Shown here in pieces: positions 1 to 6,800 of a stretch of DNA of 10,257 nucleotides. Position numbers and translations under genes: made by a program. The stretch covers positions 1 to 10,257 of the forward strand of contig JADKJV010000025.1 of the NCBI GenBank assembly GCA_016720825.1, in the 5' to 3' direction. The notes below the pieces were generated by a model, which worked only from the letters and a program-made list of their open reading frames with translations, made no database searches and was not told the origin of the DNA. The DNA comes from Chitinophagaceae bacterium. GTDB taxonomy: Bacteria > Bacteroidota > Bacteroidia > Chitinophagales > Chitinophagaceae. Within the stretch, counting starts at the first letter, position 1. Every line of letters begins with the position of its first letter.

Positions 1-52
1 TGTTGCCGTTACACCCTGTTGGGTATGACTTGCAAAATTTTGGAACAGGACT

Positions 53-205
53 TTAATTTAATTGCTGCGTTTTACGGTGAGAATATTCATGCAGACAGGC
101 TGCGGAACAAAAGAATTTGCCGTCTTCATGCGGGTGCTGTATCGCCTGTGTCCTGTCGAGGATCAGCATCCGGCAAACCGGGTCTATGTGCAAGGGTTTT
201 GTATC
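53..205 (-). pseudogene. YHS domain, out-of-frame C-terminal part of the cyclase gene
   Basis: Reading the minus strand one frame away from the cyclase gives about 50 residues ending at a TAA at 53-55. From position 184 downward the peptide starts DPVCRM and later contains FFCSAACLHEY, which is the YHS pattern: DPVC-x-M, then an aromatic-FCS-x-x-C motif. Three cysteines sit at domain residues 4, 26 and 30. YHS domains are small metal-binding modules found in heavy-metal ATPases, oxygenases and as fusions to sensors. The frame has no start of its own and runs directly into the cyclase 3' end. One extra G beside the GG of AGG (plus-strand CC at 205-206) would join the two into one protein of about 213 residues. 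The domain identity rests on motif reading alone. Whether the break is real or a sequencing error cannot be told from here. Confidence 0.75.
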
Positions 206-693
206 CTGGTACCCAGTTCAAAAACTTCATTCTCACTGCTCACATTTTTAAAAGCCTGGCAGCCTATGGAAGTCAGCGGAAAACGGCTTTCATCTGATAA
301 CGCTTTTACAAAATCGCTGGAACATAAAAGCCTGCCCGCATTTGCTTTAGCCGTAATCCTGGCGGTGAGGTTGATGGCTGAGCCGAAATAATTGCTGGCG
401 CGATGCAATACTTTGCCGTAATGCAGACCGCCATGCACCTGCAGGAAATTTTCTTCGTTCGAAGTATTGCTGAGGATCATGATGGCAGTGGCAGCCAGGT
501 TATCCGGGGTTGCTGACACAATCATGATTTCGTCGCCGGTGCGTTGGTGCAATTTGCAATCACCCACCAGGCTGGTTTCAACTATGCTGATATATCTATC
601 AATTAAATCAGCAGCGGCCTCAGCGCCATGTGTTTCGGTGAGAGCTGTGTAACCAGAAAGGTCAGCCATCAGTATTGCCATGTTTGTTTCCAT
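184..693 (-). CDS. Class III adenylate/guanylate cyclase homology domain protein (N-terminal part of a probable cyclase-YHS fusion)
   Basis: Class III nucleotide cyclases convert ATP or GTP to a cyclic nucleotide and act as homodimers. No signal peptide or membrane segment is visible, so the protein should be cytosolic. Counting from the ATG at 693, the metal-binding aspartates are D11 (in MADLSGYT) and D54 (in TGDEIM). The transition-state Asn and Arg are N108 and R112 (in INLTARI). The two purine-selecting positions, usually Lys and Asp, are Q50 and N101 here. A Gln-Asn pair is known from the mycobacterial cyclase Rv0386, so activity remains possible but substrate choice is uncertain. The frame could also open at a GTG at 720 or an ATG at 681; 693 was preferred because it is an ATG just before the conserved first strand. 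The frame stops at 184, but a YHS domain follows at once in another frame (see 53..205), so this stop is probably an artefact of a one-base deletion. Confidence 0.85.
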   Translation of the reverse strand: METNMAILMADLSGYTALTETHGAEAAADLIDRYISIVETSLVGDCKLHQRTGDEIMIVSATPDNLAATAIMILSNTSNEENFLQVHGGLHYGKVLHRASNYFGSAINLTARITAKANAGRLLCSSDFVKALSDESRFPLTSIGCQAFKNVSSENEVFELGTRIQNPCT

Positions 694-799
694 ACCAGTT
701 ATTGTTTGTTCTTGTTGCACAAAGATGAAATGAATACAACCAACGGGGAGGACGGGAAGATGTCAAAACGGACAAGATTGTGTTGCTGGCAGCGGATTG

Positions 800-994
800 T
801 TTCTCGCAGCGCTCGCGGCGGAGCGGCGAATACATGCAGATGCTGCTATTTCGCGTAGCAAGGTGTTTCTCGCGGCGCTCGTGACGGGTTTGTTTCTCGC
901 GGCGCTCGCGGTGGAGCGGCGCTCGCAGCGGTTTTTTTCGCGCAACTTTCACAGGGGGTTTTTCTCGCAGCGCTCGCGGCGGGGCGGCGAATAC
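800..994. repeat. Cluster of four GC-rich intergenic repeats
   Basis: Four related copies lie in the gap between the cyclase and the outer-membrane protein gene. Copies at 800-833 and 961-994 are 34 bases long and differ at one position. Both start TTTCTCGCAGCGCTCGCGG and end GCGGCGAATAC. Shorter, more diverged copies at 865-888 and 892-930 start GTTTCTCGCGGCGCTCG. The third copy contains an internal 17-base-period duplication of GCGGCGCTCG (899-908 and 916-925). The block is far richer in G+C than its surroundings. Translating it gives only Arg-rich low-complexity peptides, so it is not a gene. It resembles the dispersed intergenic repeat families common in Bacteroidota, though the family is not identified. 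Confidence 0.8.
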
Positions 995-1034
995 AAACAC
1001 AATAGTATGTATACTTACACTACAAAATAAAATG

Positions 1035-1053
1035 TCCGGCCTATTTAGCCGGA
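1035..1053 (-). terminator. Second (distal) terminator of the outer-membrane protein gene
   Basis: A 6-bp perfect stem TCCGGC/GCCGGA encloses a 7-base loop. Read on the minus strand, the stem is followed by CATTTTATTTTG, a T-rich tract. It lies about 20 bases beyond the first hairpin and probably acts as a backup terminator for the beta-barrel gene. Confidence 0.6.
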
Positions 1054-1073
1054 TGTTAATTGACAAAAGAAAA

Positions 1074-1095
1074 GGCCTTTCTTTTCAGAAAGGCC
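1074..1095 (-). terminator. Rho-independent terminator of the outer-membrane protein gene
   Basis: A perfect 9-bp stem GGCCTTTCT/AGAAAGGCC has a 4-base loop that reads GAAA on the minus strand. It is followed on that strand by TTTTCTTTTG. It starts 26 bases after the stop codon of the minus-strand beta-barrel gene, as expected for an intrinsic terminator. Confidence 0.85.
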
Positions 1096-1120
1096 CTTGA
1101 ATGATATAAAATATCGACGA

Positions 1121-1753
1121 TTAGAACAGGAATTTAAAACCAAATGCAAGCGGAGTAACGATATTACTCATACTTCCACCCAGTGCTGTATTATATTCGC
1201 CTCCCACATTAGCTACATGGGCTAATGAAAAATCAGTAACGGTTGTTTTGTCACCGGTTTTGGGGGTTAAAGTAGTTACAGAGAAATTGGCGAGGTTATA
1301 AGAGAACTCAACAGTAAAATGTTTACCCATAACATAGTCAAGTCCGCCTGACATGGCAAGACCGAACTGGCTTACTTTGAGTGAGCTTTGTTTTTCTTTA
1401 CCTGAAATAATCGGGGTTGCCAATTGGCCGATGAAAAACAATCCGCCGGTAATATTCCAGTATTTTCTTACCAGGGGTTCAATAACCATAATATTTGAAT
1501 TGGCATTCACAGTAGAACCGGTTTCCTGTTTTACATTAATATAACCAACACCAGCGCCGATAGCAACAGAGGGGCTGACAAAATTTCCTACTATGGGTAA
1601 CACAGTGAAATTGGTGTGTTTTAACGTACCTGTTTTTGTTTGCTGGTATCCGAATTGTGAAGTAGCAAACCATGTGCCTTGTAAACCTTTCTTTTGAGCA
1701 GAAGCATTAATTCCAATTGATAAAACCAATGCAGCAAATAATAATTTCTTCAT
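1121..1753 (-). CDS. Outer-membrane beta-barrel protein (porin-family-like)
   Basis: This 210-residue protein has a signal peptide, MKKLLFAALVLSIGINASAQ, with likely cleavage after the Ala of SAQ. The mature part is a run of alternating short beta strands with Gly and aromatic residues, for example GAGVGYINV, GLAMSGGLDYVMG and FTVEFSYNLANFSV. It ends FGFKFLF, with the C-terminal Phe typical of outer-membrane barrels recognised by the BAM complex. Length and layout fit the 8-stranded small barrel families annotated as 'outer membrane beta-barrel protein' in Bacteroidota; the specific ligand or role cannot be read. The ATG at 1753 is preceded by ATTAAAAA, a typical A-rich Bacteroidota start context. 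The gene stands alone, with two terminators downstream and a divergent gene upstream. No frame damage is visible. Confidence 0.88.
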   Translation of the reverse strand: MKKLLFAALVLSIGINASAQKKGLQGTWFATSQFGYQQTKTGTLKHTNFTVLPIVGNFVSPSVAIGAGVGYINVKQETGSTVNANSNIMVIEPLVRKYWNITGGLFFIGQLATPIISGKEKQSSLKVSQFGLAMSGGLDYVMGKHFTVEFSYNLANFSVTTLTPKTGDKTTVTDFSLAHVANVGGEYNTALGGSMSNIVTPLAFGFKFLF

Positions 1754-2221
1754 TTTTTAATGATTTAGGGCCGCAAAATATTGTCGCGGTAAAAACTGGC
1801 AGTTGATATAAATCATCAGCAAAACTGATTAGACTTAGTGCAAAAAAAGTGTAGCGAACCAGCTACGTTTTTTATTGATGTATACGACAAAAGTTGTGTT
1901 ATAAATCCTGAAAGAGTTGACTTTAGTTTCAACAATAGCAGTTCATCCAAAAAAATATTTCTATGTTTTTTCTTACGATATGATGTTTCCGGCAACTACC
2001 TTGATAATTCACAAATTTCCCGCAGATTATTTCCCGCAGCGGCCGTAAAAGAGCAGCCCCGAAGTGATCCCCAGATCTACTTAGGGGGAGCGGTGAACGC
2101 AGCGGGGCAGAACCCATCACCCTGCCGGGTGAGTTCCTGGCATTATAAGGGGGATTTTTCACCGAACAGGGTGATTGCCGGGCTTGTTGTTTTAATGAAA
2201 CTTGCTGGTAAAATTAAATAC
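1754..2221. other. Divergent intergenic region between beta-barrel gene and lectin-like gene
   Basis: This stretch of about 470 bases must hold the promoters of both divergent genes. No confident Bacteroidota promoter (TTG ... TAnnTTTG) could be placed. The plus strand is open through 1838-2221 in frame with the downstream gene, but the translation has no family features and the signal peptide begins only after 2222, so I treat it as non-coding. The right half holds inverted repeats described separately (2056-2182). Confidence 0.55.
2056..2182. repeat. Nested inverted repeats upstream of the lectin-like gene
   Basis: Several short symmetric elements lie close together. TCACCC-TGCC-GGGTGA at 2117-2132 is a perfect 6-bp stem with a 4-base loop. 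ATCACCCTG (2116-2124) is also perfectly inverted at 2167-2175 (CAGGGTGAT), and TGCCGGG is directly repeated at 2123-2129 and 2176-2182. Upstream, GCCCCG (2056-2061) can pair with CGGGGC (2103-2108) and encloses TCCCC/GGGGA (2068-2072/2085-2089). The arms allow alternative pairings. They could be an operator, a 5' leader structure, or a degraded intergenic repeat; no T-tract follows. Confidence 0.5.
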
Positions 2222-2833
2222 ATGCGGCTTCCTCCACTCCCATCTTTCATTGCACGATCCGGAAAATACTGTCTGGCGACTATTGTCCTGTTATTAACCG
2301 TCCGCCTGGCGGTTGCACAGGATGCCATTTACCTGAAAAACCGGTGGACCAACGAATACATCGGGTACAAAAACATGGAAGCAGCAGTTAATGCCAGTCC
2401 GGCGCTGGCAACTGTTTCTGCCGAAAAAAAGTTATTATGGTATATTGAAAGAATAGATGACAGCTATGTATTGCTTAAAAATAAAGATGGGTTTTACCTG
2501 AATGTTGAAAAAGGTTATCTGGAAGCCGGTAAAGTACCTGCCAGTTTTTTCAGCGCCCAGTGGAAGTTGCCGGCAGCTGGCGGCTATAATTATATTATCA
2601 ATCGCTGGACAGGCGTATACCTGAATAATCAAAACGGGAAACTGGAAGCCAGTACCGGCAATCCCGCCTGGTGGAGTGCGCAATGGGCGATGGAAGACCA
2701 GAACGGAAATGCACTGACCGCAAAAGATTTTTCGCTGACTGCATACCCGACGCTGGTGCCCGACCCGAATACTTATTACAGATTCCAGAATGTATTAGCC
2801 AATTCCACCTCCTTATTATTTAGATATAGATAA
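2222..2833 (+). CDS. Secreted RICIN-like beta-trefoil protein, N-terminal fragment (frameshifted gene)
   Basis: A hydrophobic signal sequence (about residues 17-33, LATIVLLLTVRLAVAQ) shows export. It is followed by three repeat units containing INRWTGVYLNNQNGKLEA-type and WWSAQW motifs (about residues 35-157), the pattern of a beta-trefoil carbohydrate-binding-like domain. A fourth segment begins YYRFQNV (about 185-191). The frame then ends abruptly after LLFRYR at 2833, while the matching protein sequence continues one base away from 2820. The start at 2222 was preferred over the ATG at 2195 because of the A/T-rich TAAAATTAAATAC just before it; both keep the signal peptide. The reconstructed gene would run 2222-3831 and encode about 535 residues. 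Sugar binding is inferred from the repeat type, not shown. Confidence 0.75.
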   Translation: MRLPPLPSFIARSGKYCLATIVLLLTVRLAVAQDAIYLKNRWTNEYIGYKNMEAAVNASPALATVSAEKKLLWYIERIDDSYVLLKNKDGFYLNVEKGYLEAGKVPASFFSAQWKLPAAGGYNYIINRWTGVYLNNQNGKLEASTGNPAWWSAQWAMEDQNGNALTAKDFSLTAYPTLVPDPNTYYRFQNVLANSTSLLFRYR

Positions 2834-3041
2834 AAACAGGAGCACAGAACTCATTTCTTCCAGGGATTACGGCGGGGACAATGGCGCCAAAGCGTGGAAA
2901 TTTACCCAGGTTACACCCGGCTGTTACAAAATATCCAACCTGAAACTCGGGGGAAATAAAGTGCTGGCGATTGCAAAAAACACAGACGGCACTTATTACT
3001 TTGTTTTGACAGATTTTGCAAATTATCCCAACCAGCTATGA
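2820..3041 (+). pseudogene. Middle fragment of the RICIN-like gene, in a shifted frame
   Basis: Starting LDIDKNRS at 2820, 73 residues continue the second trefoil region begun by YYRFQNV, with AWKFTQVTPGCYKISN and, at the end, NYPNQL before a TGA at 3039-3041. Removing one T from TTT at 2819-2821 joins it to the upstream fragment. Adding one G at the TGA (TGG AGA instead of TGA GA) reads NQLWRMIEY and joins it to the next fragment, giving a QxW motif typical of RICIN domains. There is no independent start, so this is part of the neighbouring gene and not a separate one. Confidence 0.72.
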
Positions 3042-3775
3042 GAATGATTGAATATAAAGATCCTGTCTTACTTACCTTCTATGCTGATAATAAAGCCGGG
3101 GCCGAAAATCTCCAGTCGAAGTACTATACACTGGTATCCAAACAACATAGTTTGGAAGCGATTACAACAAAAGCCAATCCGACTGATAACGCGCGGTTCC
3201 TAACTTACGGTCTGGCGCTTGGCACTAACAACATCAACCCCTTTGATCTTTTATTGCGCCCCGTCCCGGTTACTGATTTGGCCCTGATCAGGAATATCCC
3301 CCCGAGTGTTGAAGAACAAATAGACATGGTGAAAGCCACAATAAGCAATTCACAGAAGCTGGTTGACGATGCCATGCTGAAAGCAACACCCATTGCCGTT
3401 TCCCCCTTTAACGCCCCGAGCGGACACATTAAAGGAGAAGCTTCCCTTCAACCCGTTGCAGGAGGCCGCGGGGATTTGTCAATTCTTGCAAACTCTTCCA
3501 GGGAATACACCCAGGAAGAATGGGATGCAGCCGCAGCTATTGCGGGAAAAATTCCTATTTTACTCACCAATAATACAAATGATGATTTTTCATATAAATT
3601 CACTTACACCAACACTAACGGTCAGGTGGTAGAAAAAAATATGTTCTCCGGCAAAGGCAAAAAAACGATTTATTACATGGATCCTCTGGACACCTATATT
3701 TCCATTGTCGGTTACACCGAAGACTTTTCCTGGAAGTTTACAAGTCACAAAAATACTACCGGTCAAAAGCGATAA
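3038..3775 (+). CDS. C-terminal fragment of the RICIN-like secreted protein
   Basis: This 245-residue frame starts with an ATG overlapping the preceding stop (ATGA), which mimics translational coupling. It has no signal peptide, however, and its first residues (RMIEYKDPVLLTFYA) complete the trefoil unit left open upstream. Residues of about 40-165 are a linker region with no recognised domain. The end (about 170-245) is beta-rich, with FSYKFTYTNTNGQVVEKN and YISIVGYTEDFSWKFTS, suggesting a small beta-sandwich. It stops at 3775 within GQKR. A further 21 codons in another frame (3769-3831, ending ESIWNW) fit as its true C-terminus if the AAAA run at 3765-3768 lost one A. It could be read as a separate downstream gene, but the frame joins argue against that. 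Confidence 0.65.
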   Translation: MRMIEYKDPVLLTFYADNKAGAENLQSKYYTLVSKQHSLEAITTKANPTDNARFLTYGLALGTNNINPFDLLLRPVPVTDLALIRNIPPSVEEQIDMVKATISNSQKLVDDAMLKATPIAVSPFNAPSGHIKGEASLQPVAGGRGDLSILANSSREYTQEEWDAAAAIAGKIPILLTNNTNDDFSYKFTYTNTNGQVVEKNMFSGKGKKTIYYMDPLDTYISIVGYTEDFSWKFTSHKNTTGQKR

Positions 3776-3831
3776 AAATATACCTGGACGGGACGAAACT
3801 GAACGTGAAAGAAAGTATCTGGAACTGGTAA
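3769..3831 (+). pseudogene. Out-of-frame C-terminal tail of the RICIN-like protein
   Basis: Twenty residues (AIKIYLDGTKLNVK followed by ESIWNW) and a TAA at 3829-3831 overlap the end of the previous frame. The peptide is a plausible final beta hairpin continuing YTEDFSWKF. It has no start of its own. One extra A in the run at 3765-3768 would put it in frame. The gene would then end 37 bases before the next start, a normal operon spacing. Confidence 0.55.
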
Positions 3832-3868
3832 AAATAAAATACTGCAAAACTTATCACACCAAAAATTT

Positions 3869-6800
3869 ATGATGAACTGCATCAAACGGCTGGCCTGTAT
3901 TTCAACTTTCGCCCTGCTTTGTTATACGGGGCATGCCGCAGGCTTCAGCGACACCACGCATCTGGCAAAACACGCGGCTACTGAAGACGAAAAACAAACC
4001 ATTGCCGGTGCGATCAATAAATACCTGGATATAACCGGTATCCAGATCGGTGATCTGGACGTTAGCAGCACTGGCGACGGCGTTAAACTGGCCAGTGGCA
4101 AAGTTTCATTTTTCGGAATGGATAACATTGAGCTCAAAGCAGAAATCACAACTGACCGGAAAGTAAAATCCATCACCAGTATTTTTCCCGTTTCCGCAAC
4201 GGTCACCCCCGATAAACTGCTGAAGTTTTTATCTGGTAAATCACTGTCTTCCTTTTTACCAAAATCTTTCCCGCTTCAAACGGGTATTTCTATCAAAGAA
4301 TTATCACTTGCGTTTGATGATAAAGGTGATAGCCTGGATAAGGTTTCACTGAACTTCGGCACAGGCAACTACGCCATAGACGGCTTCAATGGATTCGCCA
4401 TTGATGGCATGGAGATCGGCTTTACACTGGACAAACCCACCTCACCGCAACGCAAAGCATCTGCTACTGTATCCGGCGAAGGAAAAATCGGCGCCATACC
4501 CGTTAACCTCAGTGCCACGATGTCTTCCGATCCGGATGACCTGCTTTTCTCCTTCACTGCCACCGGTATCAATATCACTTCCCTGCTGAGCAGTTTTTTA
4601 AGCGACTCCAAAACAAACAAACTGCTCAGGTTCATTCCTGCTTCTGTAAAATCTGCAGCCATTTCCTCCATAACGGCCAGCTTTAATCCAACCAATAAAA
4701 ATTTTTCGGCGCTGGCACAGACCAGCATTGGCGATGCTGAACTGCAGTTCAATGGAGCATCGGCAGAATCAAAATCAGCCATGTTATTTGCCCTGGCACC
4801 ACCTGCTGATTTCAGGTTCTCCAGTTTATCAGGTACACTGGCGCCATTAGATGGAATCGGCTTAACAGGCACAGCACTCATTATTTCAACACTGGCTGAA
4901 GAAGACGCCACCTGTCATTTACCTGCCTTACAGGATGAAGGGGATATCCGGGTGGAAGAAGGCGTGAATGTTTTTTCCACGATCCGCCTGAATGCAGATA
5001 TTGCAAAGCTTCTCAAAGTAAACCAGGTTAAACTCAGAGGCACCTGCAACGAAACGTTTACCAATATGAGTATGTCGGCGGCACTTGACCTGAATATACC
5101 CATGGGCCAGAACATTACCATGAAAGAAGTGGTGTTTGGTACGCGTTTAGGCACTGTCAACCCCGTTGAATTCAATATCGGCGGTAAGATTGAAGCAAAA
5201 ATTGGTGAAGACCTGGTCGGTTTCAATGCCAGTTTTGCTTTTGCACCCATTGACCAGAAAATCAGCGGTGAGTTTTTTATGGAAGCACTGCAAAAAAAGA
5301 ACAATCCGCTGGTGAAAGGCAAATTAGGTCCAGATGGAAAATCAGATCTTCCGGAATGGACCAACCCCTTCGGTATTCCCGGTGTGGGTCTCCGTAAGTT
5401 AGGCGTTGGTGCGGGCATCGATTTTAAAAACCCGATACTGCTTAGTTCATTGGGATTCACGGGTGCTGCCAGGCTGGGCACTGTGCAGGACCGTGCAAAA
5501 CATATTGAAGGTGATGCTACCGTGGTAATAGATATTACCAAACCCACGAACAGCCTTATTGATATCACTATGAAGAACATGACCATCCTGGCCATGATCG
5601 AAGCATTCGTGGATAATGCCAATATTCAGGGACAATTAAGAACGATGCTGAACTCGGGTATTGACCAGGGTCGTGTGCTGGTGGTACCGATAGATGGCAT
5701 GCAGGCTTTTGGCAAAACATATAATAAAGGAGTATCCGTGAGCGGGCAATTATTATTGGGCGGCATTAAAGCCAATGGCGATTTCAGTATGAACGAAAGC
5801 GGTGTGTCAGGCGCTGGTTCTATGGATGCCGTGAATTGGGGGAACGGGGCTTTTGTTATTTCCGGCAGAACTACAGACAAACCGCAATTCAGGTTTGCGT
5901 ATGCCAAAGGTTCGCTCCCCTCCTTCTTTATAGATGGTAAAATCAGTTTACTGGGCATCAGCAGCGAAACAACCGCTTCACTGGACGCCGCTGGTTTCTC
6001 TTTCACCACTTCCGGGAAGATCGCTAATTCTTTTGAAGCAACACTGGAAGGGAAAGGCAGTTTTAATGAATCTGCAAAAGGCATTTATGTAAGAGCGTCC
6101 CTGCGGAATGACCTCGTTTCGCAATTAAACCAAATGGTAACCGGTAAGATCAACGAAGCCATCCAGACAACCAAAAACACTTTCCAGGAATCCAGAAACA
6201 AACTGGCCAAAGCCAAAGCTGATATTATTTATATTGATGAGGAGATCCGGAAACGCACCGCTGCCCTGTTAGGTGAAAAAAGGGCTGCTGCCCAAAAGGT
6301 GCGGGATGAGGCCATCCGTGCCATGAACGAACAACAGCAACTGATCAATACCTGCCTGGCCAATAACCGGTCAAGCCAGGAAAAAATTAATGCATTACCG
6401 GACTGGCGTTTCCTGGAAAAAGGTGCTTATTACACAGCAATCGCATCCAACAATGCCACGATAGAAGCGGCTAAGGTCGCCTATGCCGGATATCTCGGCA
6501 CGGTCAATACAACTGCAGATATTGTAGAAGATTTTCCGAACGATTTTTTATTGACAGACTTGCTTGCCAAAAAAGTGATCTACCAGGCCACGCTCAGTGT
6601 GGCGGAACTGGGTCTAGACGCAGCTGAAGGAATATCTGTGACCACACTGGAAGCTACCAAATGGGTGATGGATAAAACACTGGGAGGCCTCTTTGATATT
6701 AAAACGGCGGAATTTGCCGGTACATTCGGTTTAACTAACCAATACAAGGTAAATGCGGCTATCAATTTTACGCTGGGAAATAATCCCTATAACATGGTGG

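Noticed and set aside
19..391. Plus-strand open frames at the left edge
   Set aside because: They are antisense to the cyclase and YHS coding sequence, which has clear motifs on the minus strand.
800..994. Possible CRISPR array
   Set aside because: Copies are irregularly spaced, unequal in length and lack unique spacers of constant size.
662..1066. Minus-strand open frame of 134 residues, rich in RRERREK
   Set aside because: It is a translation of the GC-rich repeat cluster and runs into the terminator region; low complexity with no family features.
1838..2221. In-frame upstream extension of the RICIN-like gene
   Set aside because: The sequence has no domain features and would place the signal peptide about 140 residues inside the protein; the region also holds inverted repeats.
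2813..2833. Programmed ribosomal frameshift in the RICIN-like gene
   Set aside because: Two further breaks in the same gene and three in other genes need different shifts, and no slippery heptamer with a downstream structure is evident; random indels explain all of them.
3038..3041. ATGA overlap as a translational coupling signal between two genes
   Set aside because: Adding one G turns the TGA into TGG and restores a QLW motif and a continuous trefoil unit, so the overlap is better explained as a frame break.
4369..5622. Long minus-strand open frames (180 and 235 residues) inside the giant gene
   Set aside because: They are antisense shadows of an intact 1329-residue frame with a signal peptide and repeats; their translations show no family features.
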